64,000 nucleotides of DNA from Kitasatospora azatica KCTC 9699 (GCF_000744785.1 NZ_JQMO01000003.1:2046001-2110000), one strand, 5' to 3'; counted from the stretch's first letter, positions 41,216 to 50,547 are shown. Notes: generated by a model from the sequence alone, not told the origin. Numbers and translations: made by a program.

Positions 41216-41497
41216 CCCCCCGTTTTCCCTCCCGTTCCCCTCCTGCTCCCTCCCGTCCCCTCCCGACCCCCCTGTGCCGCCGCCCGGCTTCCCCGTCCAG
41301 GCGTCCCCTCCGGCATCCCCCGGCCTTGGTGCGTCCGGCCCGTTGCTGCCCCTTTCGTCTCGGTTTGGGCTGTTCGCGTCTCGGGGTGGATCATCCCCTC
41401 GGCAGCGCGGGGCAATCCTTGAGCGTTGTCACTCGTACGAGCGGCTTGTCATCCCGGCCGCCGGGTACACCGATGTCTTATGTCCGAACACGCCACC

Positions 41498-41525
41498 GAG
41501 CGGGCCGGTGGACACCGGCCCGCTC
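41498..41525 (-). terminator. Terminator of the prim-pol gene
   Basis: GAGCGGGCCGGTG and its complement, perfect 13-bp arms, 50 bp beyond the stop codon of the minus-strand gene. Confidence 0.75.
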
Positions 41526-41574
41526 AGCGGTTTGACGGATCGTCAGCAGGGCTGACGCTCGGGATGGCGGTGCG

Positions 41575-42294
41575 TCAGCGCCTCGGCGCCGCCGGCACCG
41601 GGCTGGGCGCGGTCACCCGGGCAGCCGGGGCCTCCCGGCCGCAGGCGTAGGTCAGCGGGTTGATCAGCTCCTGCGCGTCCGGCAGCCAGCGGTTGGCCGC
41701 GGACGGCTTGCGGGCCCACTGGGCGAAGCCGTACGCGCCGAGCCGGGACGGCGGGGCGACGATCCAGTCGCCCTCGCCACGGCCGGTCAGGTCCAGCCGG
41801 CCCGGACCCCAGCCGAGCCGGCGCAGCATCTCCGGCAGCTTGGCCAGGGTGCCCGGCAGCACCAGGAAGAGCAGCCGCCGGCCGCGCTGCCCGGGCGGGG
41901 CCGGCGCCTCCAGTACCGGGCCGAGCTGCAGGTCCATCCGCTCCATCCGGGCCAGCGCCAGGCAGCCGGCCCGCTCCGGCACGTCCAGCGCGTCGAAGGA
42001 ACGCCCGGTCGGCAGCAGGATCGAGGCCTGCGGGTTCTCGGTCCACCAGCGCCGCACCACGCCGGGGCCGGCGCTGGCCCGGCGCTGCCAGTCCTGGGTG
42101 ACCGGGTGCGCGCCCGGCATCGGGCAGGCCGGGGCGCCGCAGGAGCAGCGCGGCGGCCCGTCGTCCTCGATCAGGTGGGTGCCTGGCACGACCTCCCAGT
42201 GCCGCTCCTCCGCATAGCGGACCGCTTCGATCAGCAGCGGGGAGATCGGCTTGCCGTCACTGCCCTGCTCCGGGGCTCCTGGGGTCTCTTCCAC
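41575..42294 (-). CDS. Bifunctional DNA primase/polymerase-like protein (prim-pol N-terminal domain)
   Basis: 239 residues. AVRYAEERHWEVVPGTHLIEDDGPPRCSCG and CPMPGAHPVTQDWQRRAS are the standard opening of the prim-pol N-terminal domain found alone in many actinomycetes. The cluster CSCGAPAC could bind zinc. The C-terminal half has LDLTGRGEGDWIVAPPSR and FAQWARKPSAANRWLPDA. No helicase domain is attached, so it is a stand-alone member; its role in replication or repair is unknown. ATG 42292-42294. Confidence 0.8.
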   Translation of the reverse strand: MEETPGAPEQGSDGKPISPLLIEAVRYAEERHWEVVPGTHLIEDDGPPRCSCGAPACPMPGAHPVTQDWQRRASAGPGVVRRWWTENPQASILLPTGRSFDALDVPERAGCLALARMERMDLQLGPVLEAPAPPGQRGRRLLFLVLPGTLAKLPEMLRRLGWGPGRLDLTGRGEGDWIVAPPSRLGAYGFAQWARKPSAANRWLPDAQELINPLTYACGREAPAARVTAPSPVPAAPRR

Positions 42295-42730
42295 GTGCTG
42301 CTCAACTACCGGCCGTTGGGCGGGTTACGGGGCGGGGGCGGGCGGGCGCCCCGAAGCACGGAATGTCACTCGAACCGGTGATCAATGCAGCGGGCGTGCG
42401 AAGCCGGTGCCAGGTCGCGAGGGGTGGCGGGCCCTGGCGCGGAACATGGCGCCCCACAGGCGTCCATCCGGCGTTGGCCTGGCGTTGGGACCCTGTCGGC
42501 CAGGTGGGCGCAGCGGGGGCGCACAGGAGCATTTTCCAGGGCGCGCATGGGGAACAGGTCGTCCGCATGGGTATCCCGATGGTGTCGTTGATCGCTAACC
42601 TGGCCTCAAGTTCCTTCACTGGCCGGGTAGTCGGCACGCCGTTCGCTGTCATGGAAAGCGTCGGCCGGTACCAGAGCAGCAGAGTCGACGCCCGCCGGCC
42701 GGAACCGGGGGCGCTGGGGAGGCGAAGCCC
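42295..42730. other. Divergent intergenic region prim-pol / NsdA-like gene
   Basis: 436 bp. A longer plus-strand open frame exists but its composition is that of a shadow and it runs into the next gene in the wrong frame. I see no terminator, repeat or clear promoter boxes; the last 40 bases are G-rich and include the ribosome site GGGGAGGCGAAGCCC. Confidence 0.5.
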
Positions 42731-44107
42731 ATGGCCGCGAGACCACTCGTCGCACGACAGCCCAACGAGCGTCTGCAGTCGCTGATCCAGGAGGCGAGCT
42801 GCTCCAACGCGGGTCTCGCCCGCCGGGTCAACCTCTGCGGCGCCGAGCACGGGCTCGATCTGCGCTATGACAAGACCTCGGTCGCGCGCTGGCTGCGCGG
42901 CCAGCAACCACGCGGCCAGGCACCGGCCGTGATCGCCGAGGCGCTCGGCCGCAAACTCGGCCGCGGCGTGACCGTGGACGAGATCGGCATGGCCGACGGC
43001 AAGAACCTGACCTCCGGCGTCGGACTGCAGTTCGCCGCCACGCTCAGCGGAGCCCTGGAACAGGTCTGCGAGTTGTGGCGCAGCGACGTCAGCCGCCGCG
43101 ACTTCCTGGGCGGCGCCTCGGTGGCCGCCTCCGCCCTGGTGGAGCCCAGCCGGGACTGGCTGATCACCCCGCCGGACCCGGTGGTGGCGCGCACCGGCGG
43201 CCCCCGGGTCGGGCTCTCGGACGTGGCCGCGATCCGGGCCACCACCGAGATGCTGGTCGACCTCGACCACCGGTTCGGCAGCGGGCACGTCCGCCCGGTG
43301 GTGGTGCACTACCTCAACAGCGTGGTCTCCGGACTGCTCAGCGGCGGCTACCGCGAGGAGACCGGCCGCCAGTTGTTCGGCGCGGTGGCCCGGCTGACCG
43401 AGCTGGCCGGCTACATGGCGGTGGACACCGGGCAGCCCGGACTCGCCCAGCGGTACTACATCCAGGCCCTGAGGCTGGCTCAGGCCGCCGACGACCGCGG
43501 CTACGGCGGCTACGTGCTGGCCGCCTCGATGAGCCACCTGGCCGCCACCCTGGGCAATCCCCGGGAGATCGCCCAACTCGCCCGCGCCGCCCAGGAGGGC
43601 GCCCGCTCGGTGGCCACCCCCACCGCGATGGCGATGTTCTACGCCGCCGAGGCGCGCGGCCACGCGCTGCTCGGCGACATCCGCTCCTGCGAGCTGGTCG
43701 CCGCCAAGGCCGTGGCCGCGATGGGACAGCGCAACCCCGAGGACGACCCGGACTGGATCGTGCACTTCGACGAGGCCTACCTGGCCGACGAGTTGGCGCA
43801 CTGCTACCGGGACCTGGAACAGGCCAAGCAGGCCGAGCGGCAGGCCAGGATCGCACTCGAACTGCACCCGCCCACCCGGGTCCGGCGCCGCGCGGTGGAC
43901 TTGGTGCTGCTGGCCACCGCGCAGTTGCAGCAGCGCGACATCGAACGGGCCTGCGAGACCGGTGCGCAGGCGATGCGGCTGCTCAACGGGCTGCGCTCGA
44001 ACCGCGGGGTGGAGTACCTGGACGACTTCCGGCGGCGGCTGGAGCCGTTCCGCGAGCACCGGGTGGTGCGGGAGTTCCAGCAGCGGGCGGAGATGGAAGC
44101 GGCGTAG
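42731..44107 (+). CDS. NsdA-like HTH/TPR regulator
   Basis: 458 residues. The first 80 residues (SLIQEASCSNAGLARRVNLCG, DLRYDKTSVARWLRGQQPRG) look like the HTH of the Streptomyces NsdA/NsdB-type regulators, with SRRDFLGGASVAASALVEP between about 118 and 137 as is common in this group. The rest is TPR-like helices (HLAATLGNPREIAQLARAAQEGARS, YLADELAHCYRDLEQAKQAERQARIALELHP). In S. coelicolor NsdA negatively affects antibiotic production and sporulation; this paralogue may have a related role. ATG 42731. Confidence 0.8.
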   Translation: MAARPLVARQPNERLQSLIQEASCSNAGLARRVNLCGAEHGLDLRYDKTSVARWLRGQQPRGQAPAVIAEALGRKLGRGVTVDEIGMADGKNLTSGVGLQFAATLSGALEQVCELWRSDVSRRDFLGGASVAASALVEPSRDWLITPPDPVVARTGGPRVGLSDVAAIRATTEMLVDLDHRFGSGHVRPVVVHYLNSVVSGLLSGGYREETGRQLFGAVARLTELAGYMAVDTGQPGLAQRYYIQALRLAQAADDRGYGGYVLAASMSHLAATLGNPREIAQLARAAQEGARSVATPTAMAMFYAAEARGHALLGDIRSCELVAAKAVAAMGQRNPEDDPDWIVHFDEAYLADELAHCYRDLEQAKQAERQARIALELHPPTRVRRRAVDLVLLATAQLQQRDIERACETGAQAMRLLNGLRSNRGVEYLDDFRRRLEPFREHRVVREFQQRAEMEAA

Positions 44108-44112
44108 CGGTG

Positions 44113-44159
44113 GGGCGGCGGGGCGGCTGCGGGTGCTCGCAGCCGTGGAACCGCCGCCC
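44113..44159 (+). terminator. Nested hairpin after the NsdA-like gene
   Basis: Outer arms GGGCGGCGG/CCGCCGCCC and inner arms CGGCTGCG/CGCAGCCG, starting 6 nt after the stop codon. Confidence 0.7.
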
Positions 44160-44374
44160 GCGTGGTCACCCGAAGCGGTGAACCGGTAGCGTGGGCGCGA
44201 CGTTCCGAGGAACCCCAGCAGAAGTGGTCCGCCGTCAGCTGAGCGCGCGGAAGAACCGAGGAAGGCCAGGGTGCTCATACCGCACAGACAGCGCGGGCGA
44301 TCCGGACCACGGACCGCCCGGACACCGCTGACCGTGTCGGCGTGCCCAGGGCCGTGCACAGGTGAGGATTCGCG

Positions 44375-45544
44375 TTGAGCCAGCGCCGCTCGTACCCCAA
44401 CTCCGGTGACTTCAACCTGGACGACCTGTTCCGTCCGGAGCCGGCCGCGCCAGGCGGGGCCGGTGCGCCTGCTGCCGGTGCGCCCGCGGCACCCCAGGAG
44501 CAGCCGCCGCACGGCGCTCCCGAGTACCTGGCGCCCGGCGCGTCCTGGGGCGAGCAGCAGGGCGGGTACCAGGCGGAGGCGGCCGCGCAGCCCGCGCCGG
44601 AGACCCAGTACCTGCCGCCGTACCCCACCAGCGAGCCGCCGCAGCCCAGCTACGGCGGGCAGCAGGGCTTCGGCGGGCAGCAGACGTTCGGGGGCCAGCA
44701 GACGTTCGGGGGCCAGCAGAGCTTCGGCGGTCAGCAGGGCTTCGCGGACCAGCAGGGCCTCGGGGGCGCGCCGGTGCCGCCGCAGCCCGGCTACGGGGGC
44801 CAGCAGGGCTTCGGCGGGCAGCAGGGTCTCGGTGGCTACCCCCAGGCACCCGCCGAGCAGACCACCCAGCTCGGCCGGGCCAACGCCCCGCGCGGCGGCC
44901 GCTCCCAGGGCCTGTCCCGCAAGGCCGTGATCGGCGGCGTGGTCGCCGTCTGCGCGATCGGCGGGATCCTGATCGGCGTGCTGGCCGGCGGGGGCAGCGA
45001 CGACAAGGCCAAGCCCAAGGCCGGTGCCAAGGGTGCGGTGAGCTCGCCCGTCGCCCAGACCAGTGGCAGCGGCAGCCCGTCCGCGCTGAGCCCCGACGCG
45101 CAGGGCCAGGCGCAGGGGCTCTCCAACCTGCTCGGCACGGCCAACGCCAGCCGGCAGGCGGTGATCGGAGCGGTCGGCTCGATCAAGAGCTGCGAGAACC
45201 CGGGCGCCGCGCAGACCGCCCTCACCCAGGCCTCCACCCAGCGCAAGCAGCTGCTCACCTCGCTGGCCGCGCTCAAGGTGGACAAGCTGCCCACCGGCCA
45301 GCAGCTGGTGGACCAGCTCAACCAGGCCTGGCAGGCCTCCGCCAACGCGGACGACGCCTACGCGGCCTGGGCCGGCGACGCGGCCGGCGGCTGCGACCCC
45401 GCCAAGCAGAACGACAACCCGCACCGCCAGGCCGGCGACCAGGCCAGCGGCACCGCCAGCACCGCCAAGAAGCAGGCCTCCACCCTGTGGAACGCCATCG
45501 CGACCCAGGCCGGCCTCCCGAGCCTCTCGGAGTCCCAGCTCTAG
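44375..45544 (+). CDS. Single-pass membrane protein with Gln/Gly-rich repeat head
   Basis: 389 residues with TTG start (GGTGAGG upstream). Residues 1-180 are Pro/Gly/Gln/Ala-rich with about eight copies of a GGQQGFGGQQ-like pattern; then one transmembrane helix KAVIGGVVAVCAIGGILIGVLAGG (about 187-210), then an extracellular Ala/Gln-rich helical region with two cysteines (SCENP, GGCDP). The N-terminal motif SGDFNLDDLF is reminiscent of membrane-linked actinobacterial proteins with disordered heads. Function unknown. It could be mistaken for a collagen-like protein, but the repeat unit does not fit. Confidence 0.8.
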   Translation: MSQRRSYPNSGDFNLDDLFRPEPAAPGGAGAPAAGAPAAPQEQPPHGAPEYLAPGASWGEQQGGYQAEAAAQPAPETQYLPPYPTSEPPQPSYGGQQGFGGQQTFGGQQTFGGQQSFGGQQGFADQQGLGGAPVPPQPGYGGQQGFGGQQGLGGYPQAPAEQTTQLGRANAPRGGRSQGLSRKAVIGGVVAVCAIGGILIGVLAGGGSDDKAKPKAGAKGAVSSPVAQTSGSGSPSALSPDAQGQAQGLSNLLGTANASRQAVIGAVGSIKSCENPGAAQTALTQASTQRKQLLTSLAALKVDKLPTGQQLVDQLNQAWQASANADDAYAAWAGDAAGGCDPAKQNDNPHRQAGDQASGTASTAKKQASTLWNAIATQAGLPSLSESQL

Positions 45545-45572
45545 GGCCGGAAGGCCCTGGCCGCTCGCTGCG

Positions 45573-45625
45573 GTGGGTAAGGGCCGGCCCCGCTCAGACA
45601 CTGAGCGGGGCCGGCCCTTACCCAC
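45573..45625. terminator. Long bidirectional terminator, 25-bp perfect stem
   Basis: GTGGGTAAGGGCCGGCC...CTCAG, loop ACA, exact complement. It lies between two convergent genes and is the longest perfect stem with a short loop in the window. Confidence 0.9.
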
Positions 45626-45642
45626 GGGTCCCTGCGGCTGCC

Positions 45643-46926
45643 TCAGGAGGCCGGGGGCTTGCCGCCGGTGAGGACCCAGCGGACGTCGACGAAGCCCGGT
45701 TGCTGTTCGACCAGGCGGCCGCCCTGGACCTGCTGGAAGGTGACCGAGGTGTTCACCAGGCGCGGGGAGTCGGCGCTGGCCAGCATGCTGGTCAGGCCCC
45801 AGCTCAGCGGCGGGGTGGCGCCCCCGGTGTCGATCGGGCCGCCGTTGTCGAGGGTCTCGCGCAGCGACTGCGGGGTGACCGGGTGGGAGCCGAGCCGCTG
45901 GACGGCCTTCAGGAAGACCTGGTAGCCGACCCAGGTGGTCTCGACCCCGGGGTCGGCGTCGTCGATGTTCACGTCGGCGGCCCCGTGGGTCCGTACGGTG
46001 GCCCGCAGCGGGTCCCAGACCGCCGAGGTCTCCGGCGGGTACCAGCCCGTCGCGTAGGCGCCGCCGAGCGGCCCCGTGTCGCCGCCGGTGGAGTCGACCA
46101 CCGACTGCTGGAAGCTGCCGATCACCGAGGCGAGCCGGGTGTTCTTGTGCGGCTGGCGGCGCAGCGAGTCCAGCAGGTTGAGGGTGGGCACCGGGCCGAG
46201 CGCCGCGGTGACGCAGTTGTTCGGCTTGTCGTCGCCGATCGCCTGCTTGGCCTGCCCGGTGTAGTCGGTGGACTTCTCCCCGGTGCGCACGTCGGTGAGC
46301 TTGACCCCGGCCGGGTTGAGTGCCCCGGCCAGCGCGCCGACCAGGTTGTCCCCGGCGGGGGTGTCGGGGCGGATCAGCGACACCGTCCGGCATCCGGCGG
46401 CGACCAGCTGCCGCCCGCTGCCGGCGATCAGCGCGGGGGTGCCGCCGGCCACCGGGTAGGAGATCGGGCTGGTGAACTCGGGCCGGGACAGGCCGTAGCC
46501 GCCGATGTACGGGATCCGGGCGTTCTCCAGCAGCGGCATGAAGGTGTCGCCGAACTGGCTGTACGAGCCGACCACTGCGACCGCGCCCGCGTCCACGGCC
46601 TGCCTCGCGCAGGCCGCGGCGCCGTCGGCGGTGTTGTGCTCGTTGCATGTGAGCACCTTGAGCCGGTGGCCGGAGATGCCGCCCTGGGCGTCGATCTCGG
46701 CGCCGATCGCGCCGGCCAGCGCGGTCATGCCCGGGCGGTCGGTGGCGCCGGTGCCGGCGGGGGCGAAGGTGAGGACGGTGAGCTCGGACTTGCCGGTGGC
46801 GGCGTCCGCGGGTCCACCGCAGGCGGAGGTGGCGAGCAGGGCCGGCAGTAGCGCGGCCGTGGCGGCCAGGGCCAGGTAGCGGCCGCGTCGGCTGCGCCGT
46901 TGAGGCGCACGCATTGCGTCGGTCAT
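45643..46926 (-). CDS. ABC transporter substrate-binding lipoprotein (Leu/Ile/Val-like)
   Basis: 427 residues. The signal peptide (RRSRRGRYLALAATAALLPALLATSAC) ends in a lipobox-like TSAC, not the classical L-A/S-G-C, so the lipid anchor is probable rather than certain. The body has the periplasmic-binding type I layout: LTVLTFAPAGTGATDRPG, GAIGAEIDAQGGISGHRLKVLTCNEHN, AVAVVGSYSQFG. No permease or ATPase gene is next to it, so it is an orphan binding protein or sensor. ATG 46924-46926 follows GGGAGGGGACC; a GTG six codons earlier is possible. Confidence 0.85.
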   Translation of the reverse strand: MTDAMRAPQRRSRRGRYLALAATAALLPALLATSACGGPADAATGKSELTVLTFAPAGTGATDRPGMTALAGAIGAEIDAQGGISGHRLKVLTCNEHNTADGAAACARQAVDAGAVAVVGSYSQFGDTFMPLLENARIPYIGGYGLSRPEFTSPISYPVAGGTPALIAGSGRQLVAAGCRTVSLIRPDTPAGDNLVGALAGALNPAGVKLTDVRTGEKSTDYTGQAKQAIGDDKPNNCVTAALGPVPTLNLLDSLRRQPHKNTRLASVIGSFQQSVVDSTGGDTGPLGGAYATGWYPPETSAVWDPLRATVRTHGAADVNIDDADPGVETTWVGYQVFLKAVQRLGSHPVTPQSLRETLDNGGPIDTGGATPPLSWGLTSMLASADSPRLVNTSVTFQQVQGGRLVEQQPGFVDVRWVLTGGKPPAS

Positions 46927-47063
46927 CTCGGGGTCCCCTCCCAATGTGCAGTTGGTCGGAAACCCACCCTCACCCGGGGTTCACACCACGAGAGGGCAGG
47001 AAAACGAACGTTCACCCAACATGGCATGAACTCGCGATGCGGACGCGTGTAGATGGGGGATGG

Positions 47064-47606
47064 ATGGGGAACGTACGATCTCTGCCCATGGCGGTCACCA
47101 CAGATTCTTCGAACAGCTCTGCTCGAAACCCTTCTCGTTCGGGGCGCCGCTCCAGCACCATGGGCGGCATGCCGCTCAACGATCTGCCCTGGTGGCGCTG
47201 GCGCGCCCGGCTTCGCTCCGCCCTGCACATGCTCGCCGACCCGGCCTTCCAGCACGAGTACTGGGCGACCGGCCGGGAAGGCTACGGCGATGTCACCGAC
47301 GCGGTCTACCGGCTGGTGGAGGACAGCTGGTTGGACCGCTGGTCGGCCGAGAAGTACATCGGCACCGTGGTCCGGGACGCCGCCGAGGCCGCCCTGGTGG
47401 ACGCCGCGGTGCTGCGGGTGCTGAGGATCCTGCACGAGGTGGGTGCGGACGCCCCGGCGGCCGTCTACCTGGCCCACCCCGACTGGCCGGAGGCGGTGGC
47501 GGCGGCCCGGGCCGCGCACGAACTGCTGGCCCGCAACGACGGCGAGGACCCGGACACGGCGCCGCGTTCGCTCGAAGTACTGAGGATTCTCACCCGAATC
47601 GGCTGA
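47064..47606 (+). CDS. Conserved actinobacterial protein of unknown function
   Basis: 180 residues. The core MPLNDLPWWRWRARLRSALHMLADPAFQHEYWATGREGYGDVTDAVYRLVEDSWLDRWSAEKYIGTVVRDAAEAALVDAAVLRVLRILHEVG is helical and rich in Trp and Arg, without known catalytic motifs. The first ATG choice is uncertain: 47064 has a G-rich upstream site, while 47088 or the ATG before GGMPLND are also possible. It precedes purU by about 60 bp, and may be its operon partner. Confidence 0.7.
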   Translation: MGNVRSLPMAVTTDSSNSSARNPSRSGRRSSTMGGMPLNDLPWWRWRARLRSALHMLADPAFQHEYWATGREGYGDVTDAVYRLVEDSWLDRWSAEKYIGTVVRDAAEAALVDAAVLRVLRILHEVGADAPAAVYLAHPDWPEAVAAARAAHELLARNDGEDPDTAPRSLEVLRILTRIG

Positions 47607-47668
47607 CCGGTCGCGGACTGTGCCAGGCTAGGGGGATTGACCAGCGGGAGAGACGAGAAGGACCAAGC

Positions 47669-48547
47669 GTGGAGCAGCAGACCGCAAGCGAGTCGAACCA
47701 GTACGTGCTCACCCTCTCCTGCCCGGACAAGCAGGGGATCGTGCACGCGGTCTCCAGCTACCTGTTCATGACCGGCTGCAACATCATCGACAGCCAGCAG
47801 TACGGCGACCGGGACAGCGACAGCGGGCTCTTCTTCATGCGGGTGCACTTCTCGGCCGAGCGCCCGGTGACGGTGGAGAGCCTGCGGGCCAGCTTCGCCG
47901 CGATCGGCGCCTCCTTCGCGATGGAGTGGGCGATCCACCCGGCGGCCAGCCGGATGCGCGTGGTCCTGATGGTCAGCAAGTTCGGGCACTGCCTCAACGA
48001 CCTGCTGTTCCGCACCTCGATCGGCGCGCTGCCGGTGGAGATCGTCGCCGTGGTCTCCAACCACACCGACTTCGAGGAGCTCACCGGCTCCTACGGGATC
48101 CCCTTCGTGCACATCCCGGTCACCCGGGACACCAAGGCCGAGGCGGAGCGGCAGCTGCTCGACCTGGTGGAGGCCGAGGGGGTCGAACTGGTGGTGCTGG
48201 CCCGCTACATGCAGGTGCTCTCGGACGACCTGTGCAAGGCGCTCTCCGGCCGGGTGATCAACATCCACCACTCCTTCCTGCCGAGCTTCAAGGGCGCCAA
48301 GCCGTACCACCAGGCGCACGCCCGGGGCGTGAAGCTGATCGGTGCCACCGCCCACTATGTGACGGCCGACCTGGACGAGGGGCCGATCATCGAGCAGGAG
48401 GTGGCCCGGGTGCAGCACGATGTGACGCCGGACCAGCTGGTCGCGCTCGGCCGGGACGTGGAGTGCCAGGCACTGGCCCGCGCGGTCAAGTGGCACAGCG
48501 AGCACCGGGTGCTGCTGAACGGCAGCCGCACCGTCGTCTTCGCCTGA
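47669..48547 (+). CDS. purU: Formyltetrahydrofolate deformylase
   Basis: 292 residues. An N-terminal ACT domain (YVLTLSCPDKQGIVHAVSSYL) is followed by the formyltransferase fold with MVSKFGHCLNDLL, INIHHSFLPSFKGAKPYHQAHARGVKLIGATAHYVTADLDEGPIIEQ; Asn and His in NIHH and Asp in LDEGPI are the catalytic set. It hydrolyses 10-formyl-THF to formate and THF, balancing one-carbon pools for purine and glycine metabolism. GTG 47669 follows GAGAAGGACC. Confidence 0.94.
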   Translation: MEQQTASESNQYVLTLSCPDKQGIVHAVSSYLFMTGCNIIDSQQYGDRDSDSGLFFMRVHFSAERPVTVESLRASFAAIGASFAMEWAIHPAASRMRVVLMVSKFGHCLNDLLFRTSIGALPVEIVAVVSNHTDFEELTGSYGIPFVHIPVTRDTKAEAERQLLDLVEAEGVELVVLARYMQVLSDDLCKALSGRVINIHHSFLPSFKGAKPYHQAHARGVKLIGATAHYVTADLDEGPIIEQEVARVQHDVTPDQLVALGRDVECQALARAVKWHSEHRVLLNGSRTVVFA

Positions 48548-48596
48548 GTCGCCGTCGTCTTCCTCTGAGCCGCCTGCGCCCGAGCCGTCTTCGCAC

Positions 48597-49751
48597 TCAC
48601 GGCCGCGACAGCAGCGGCACCGCCGTCAGCAGCTCGCGGATCGCCGCCCGGTCGCCGTACTCGCCGACCGGGAGGTGCTCCGGATCCCGGTGCGCGGCCG
48701 CGAGCTGGCAGAACTCCACGCCGTCCATCACCAGTTCGGCCACCGGATCGGCCTGTGGCGGTTCCGGTGAGGCCTGCCGCGCCGGGCCGTCCAACGGGAT
48801 CAGCCACTCGCCGGAGGCCGGCCCCTCGATCACCAGCCGCAGCACCCGGCCGTCGCCGGTCTCGGCGGGCCCGCCCGCGAAGGCGGCCTGCCGCCGCCCG
48901 GCCAGCGCGGCCGGCAGCATCCGGGCCGCCAGGTCGACCATCAGCCGCAGGTGGCTCGGCGACGGCAGCGCGTACGGGTAGTCCACCGCCCGGGCCACGT
49001 CCTCGCCGTGGATCCAGGTCTCGAAGGCGCGGTCGATGAACGCGTCCCGCACCGGGACGGTGGCGAAGCCGTAGTCCACCTCGAGGGCGGCGGCCGGTGG
49101 TTCGGCGAACCGCAGCACGGCCTGGGTCTGGCTGCGCCAGAGCAGCCGCACCTCCTCGGTGGAGGCCTCCGCCTGGGCCCGGGTGAGCCGTTCGGTGCGG
49201 TCCAGCAGTCCGGCCCAGGGTCCGGCCGGCTGCCCGCCCTGCCGGGGCACCTGCGGCTCGGTCGGCTTCACCGGATCGGGCAGGCCGAGGGTGGTGGCGA
49301 GCAGTCCGTCCACGGCGGCCAGGTGGCACAGCACCTCGGCCGGGTTCAGCCGTAGCACGCCGCCGTGCCAGGGCAGTTCGGCCACCTCCCGCCACTCGGC
49401 CCGGCCCAGGTCGCGCAGCAGCGCGTCCAGCTTGGCGGTCTCGGCGGCGAACGGCGCGGCCCAGGGGGCCAGCGGATGGGCCGGTGCGCGGCGGGCGAGG
49501 CAGAAGTCCAGTACCTGCTGGCGCAGCCCGTCCGGCTGGTCGAGTGGATCGTCGATGCTCAGCCGGCCGGCGGCCCGGCGCAGCCGGTCGCCCTCCTCGG
49601 CGCAGTCGGCGCAGCCGGCCAGGTGGCGTTCGAGTTCGGCGGCCTCCTCGGGCTGGCAGGCCCGCAACGCCCAGGCGCCGAGCAGGCTGCGCAGGGCGTC
49701 GTGCTCCTGCCCGGTCCAGCCCTGCCCGGTGCCGCCCTGCTCCGTCGTCAC
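48597..49751 (-). CDS. Zinc-finger anti-sigma factor fused to a mycothiol-dependent MDMPI-like domain
   Basis: 384 residues. The N-terminus has the ZAS-type motif RHLAGCADC (His-x3-Cys-x2-Cys), then about 90-384 is a DinB/maleylpyruvate isomerase-like fold (LNPAEVLCHLAAVDGLLATTL, FETWIHGEDVARAV). The stop codon of the sigma gene overlaps its GTG start by four bases (GTGA), giving equal synthesis. It should hold the sigma factor inactive until the zinc/thiol centre is oxidised; a mycothiol link is suggested by the second domain but is inference. Confidence 0.85.
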   Translation of the reverse strand: MTTEQGGTGQGWTGQEHDALRSLLGAWALRACQPEEAAELERHLAGCADCAEEGDRLRRAAGRLSIDDPLDQPDGLRQQVLDFCLARRAPAHPLAPWAAPFAAETAKLDALLRDLGRAEWREVAELPWHGGVLRLNPAEVLCHLAAVDGLLATTLGLPDPVKPTEPQVPRQGGQPAGPWAGLLDRTERLTRAQAEASTEEVRLLWRSQTQAVLRFAEPPAAALEVDYGFATVPVRDAFIDRAFETWIHGEDVARAVDYPYALPSPSHLRLMVDLAARMLPAALAGRRQAAFAGGPAETGDGRVLRLVIEGPASGEWLIPLDGPARQASPEPPQADPVAELVMDGVEFCQLAAAHRDPEHLPVGEYGDRAAIRELLTAVPLLSRP

Positions 49752-50242
49752 GAGCCGAACTCCAGTTCAGTGGCGAGCAGTTGCAGGCCGAGGCGGAGCC
49801 GTTGGCGGGCCACCTGCTCGGTGATGCCGAGCTGCCGGGCGGTCTCCTGGTAGGTGCGGCCGTCGTACCAGGTGGTCTCGAGGGTCTCGCGCAGGGCCGG
49901 CGGCAGCGCGGCCACCACGTACTGCACCTGGGCGGCGGCGGCGCGTTCGTGGATCTCCTCGGGGCCGAGGTCGGCCCGCTGCAGGCGTTCGACGGCCCGC
50001 CGGTGGGTGAGTTCGCCGACCCAGGAGCGCAGTGACCGCTCGGGGTCGAACTCCTCGGGGTGCTCCCAGAGATGGCCGAAGACCTCGCGGGTCAGCTGGG
50101 CAGCGGCGGTCTCGTCGCCGAGGATCTTGCCGGCCAGGCCGTGCACCAGGGGCGAGAGCTGGTCGTAGAGCTCGCCGAGCGCGCTCTCCTCGCCGCGGGC
50201 CAACCGCGACCGCATCTGCTGGTCCCAGTCCGGCGCGGTCAT
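49748..50242 (-). CDS. ECF-type RNA polymerase sigma factor
   Basis: 164 residues with only regions 2 and 4. Region 2: SALGELYDQLSPLVHGLAGKILGDETAAAQLTREVFGHLWEHPEEFDPERSLRSWVGELTHRRAVERLQR. Region 4: ALPPALRETLETTWYDGRTYQETARQLGITEQVARQRLRLGLQLL. ATG 50240-50242 is taken; a GTG three codons earlier is also possible. No ribosome site is seen, and TTGACGCTATACC lies directly ahead, so a leaderless transcript is likely. It is translated together with the anti-sigma gene. Confidence 0.9.
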   Translation of the reverse strand: MTAPDWDQQMRSRLARGEESALGELYDQLSPLVHGLAGKILGDETAAAQLTREVFGHLWEHPEEFDPERSLRSWVGELTHRRAVERLQRADLGPEEIHERAAAAQVQYVVAALPPALRETLETTWYDGRTYQETARQLGITEQVARQRLRLGLQLLATELEFGS

Positions 50243-50547
50243 GGGGTCCACGGTATAGCGTCAACCCGGGCCCGGGAGAGCGATTTGTAGGAAGAACGGT
50301 TCGCCAGTGTCCGCCGCGTGGCCGATGCCGGTGGGCGGTGGTTGAGCGGTAGGTTTCGTCACGCCGGTGCGAAGGTCGTTGCGATGCTCGGCAGAGCGAG
50401 CGGGACAGTATGCGGTGCCGTGTCCCCCGATCGCTGGAATATGCCCGAAGCGCTTGTCGGCCCGGTCCTCGCGGATCATCCTGGGCCGTATTCGTGCCGA
50501 CGTCATGGACAGTCCAACCGGTAGCTCGTCATGCAGGTGGTGGAGCG
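50243..50547. other. Divergent gap between the sigma operon and the HATPase gene
   Basis: 305 bp. Just upstream of the sigma gene, minus strand, is TTGACGCTATACC. The remainder shows no repeat, terminator or other recognisable element; open frames here look like shadows. Confidence 0.4.

Larger units (their letters stand above)
41090..41574. other. dmdR1/prim-pol convergent gap with terminators and a pyrimidine tract
   Basis: 485 bp without a supported gene. It starts with imperfect repeats of CCGGGCGGTCGCGCAGG (about 41108-41170), then the dmdR1 terminator, a C/T-rich tract at about 41216-41310 with almost no purines on this strand, and a second strong hairpin (41498-41525). Confidence 0.7.

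Noticed and set aside
42363..42785. Plus-strand frame between prim-pol and the NsdA-like gene
   Set aside because: Composition is mixed, it has no convincing ribosome site and it overlaps the start of the regulator in another frame.
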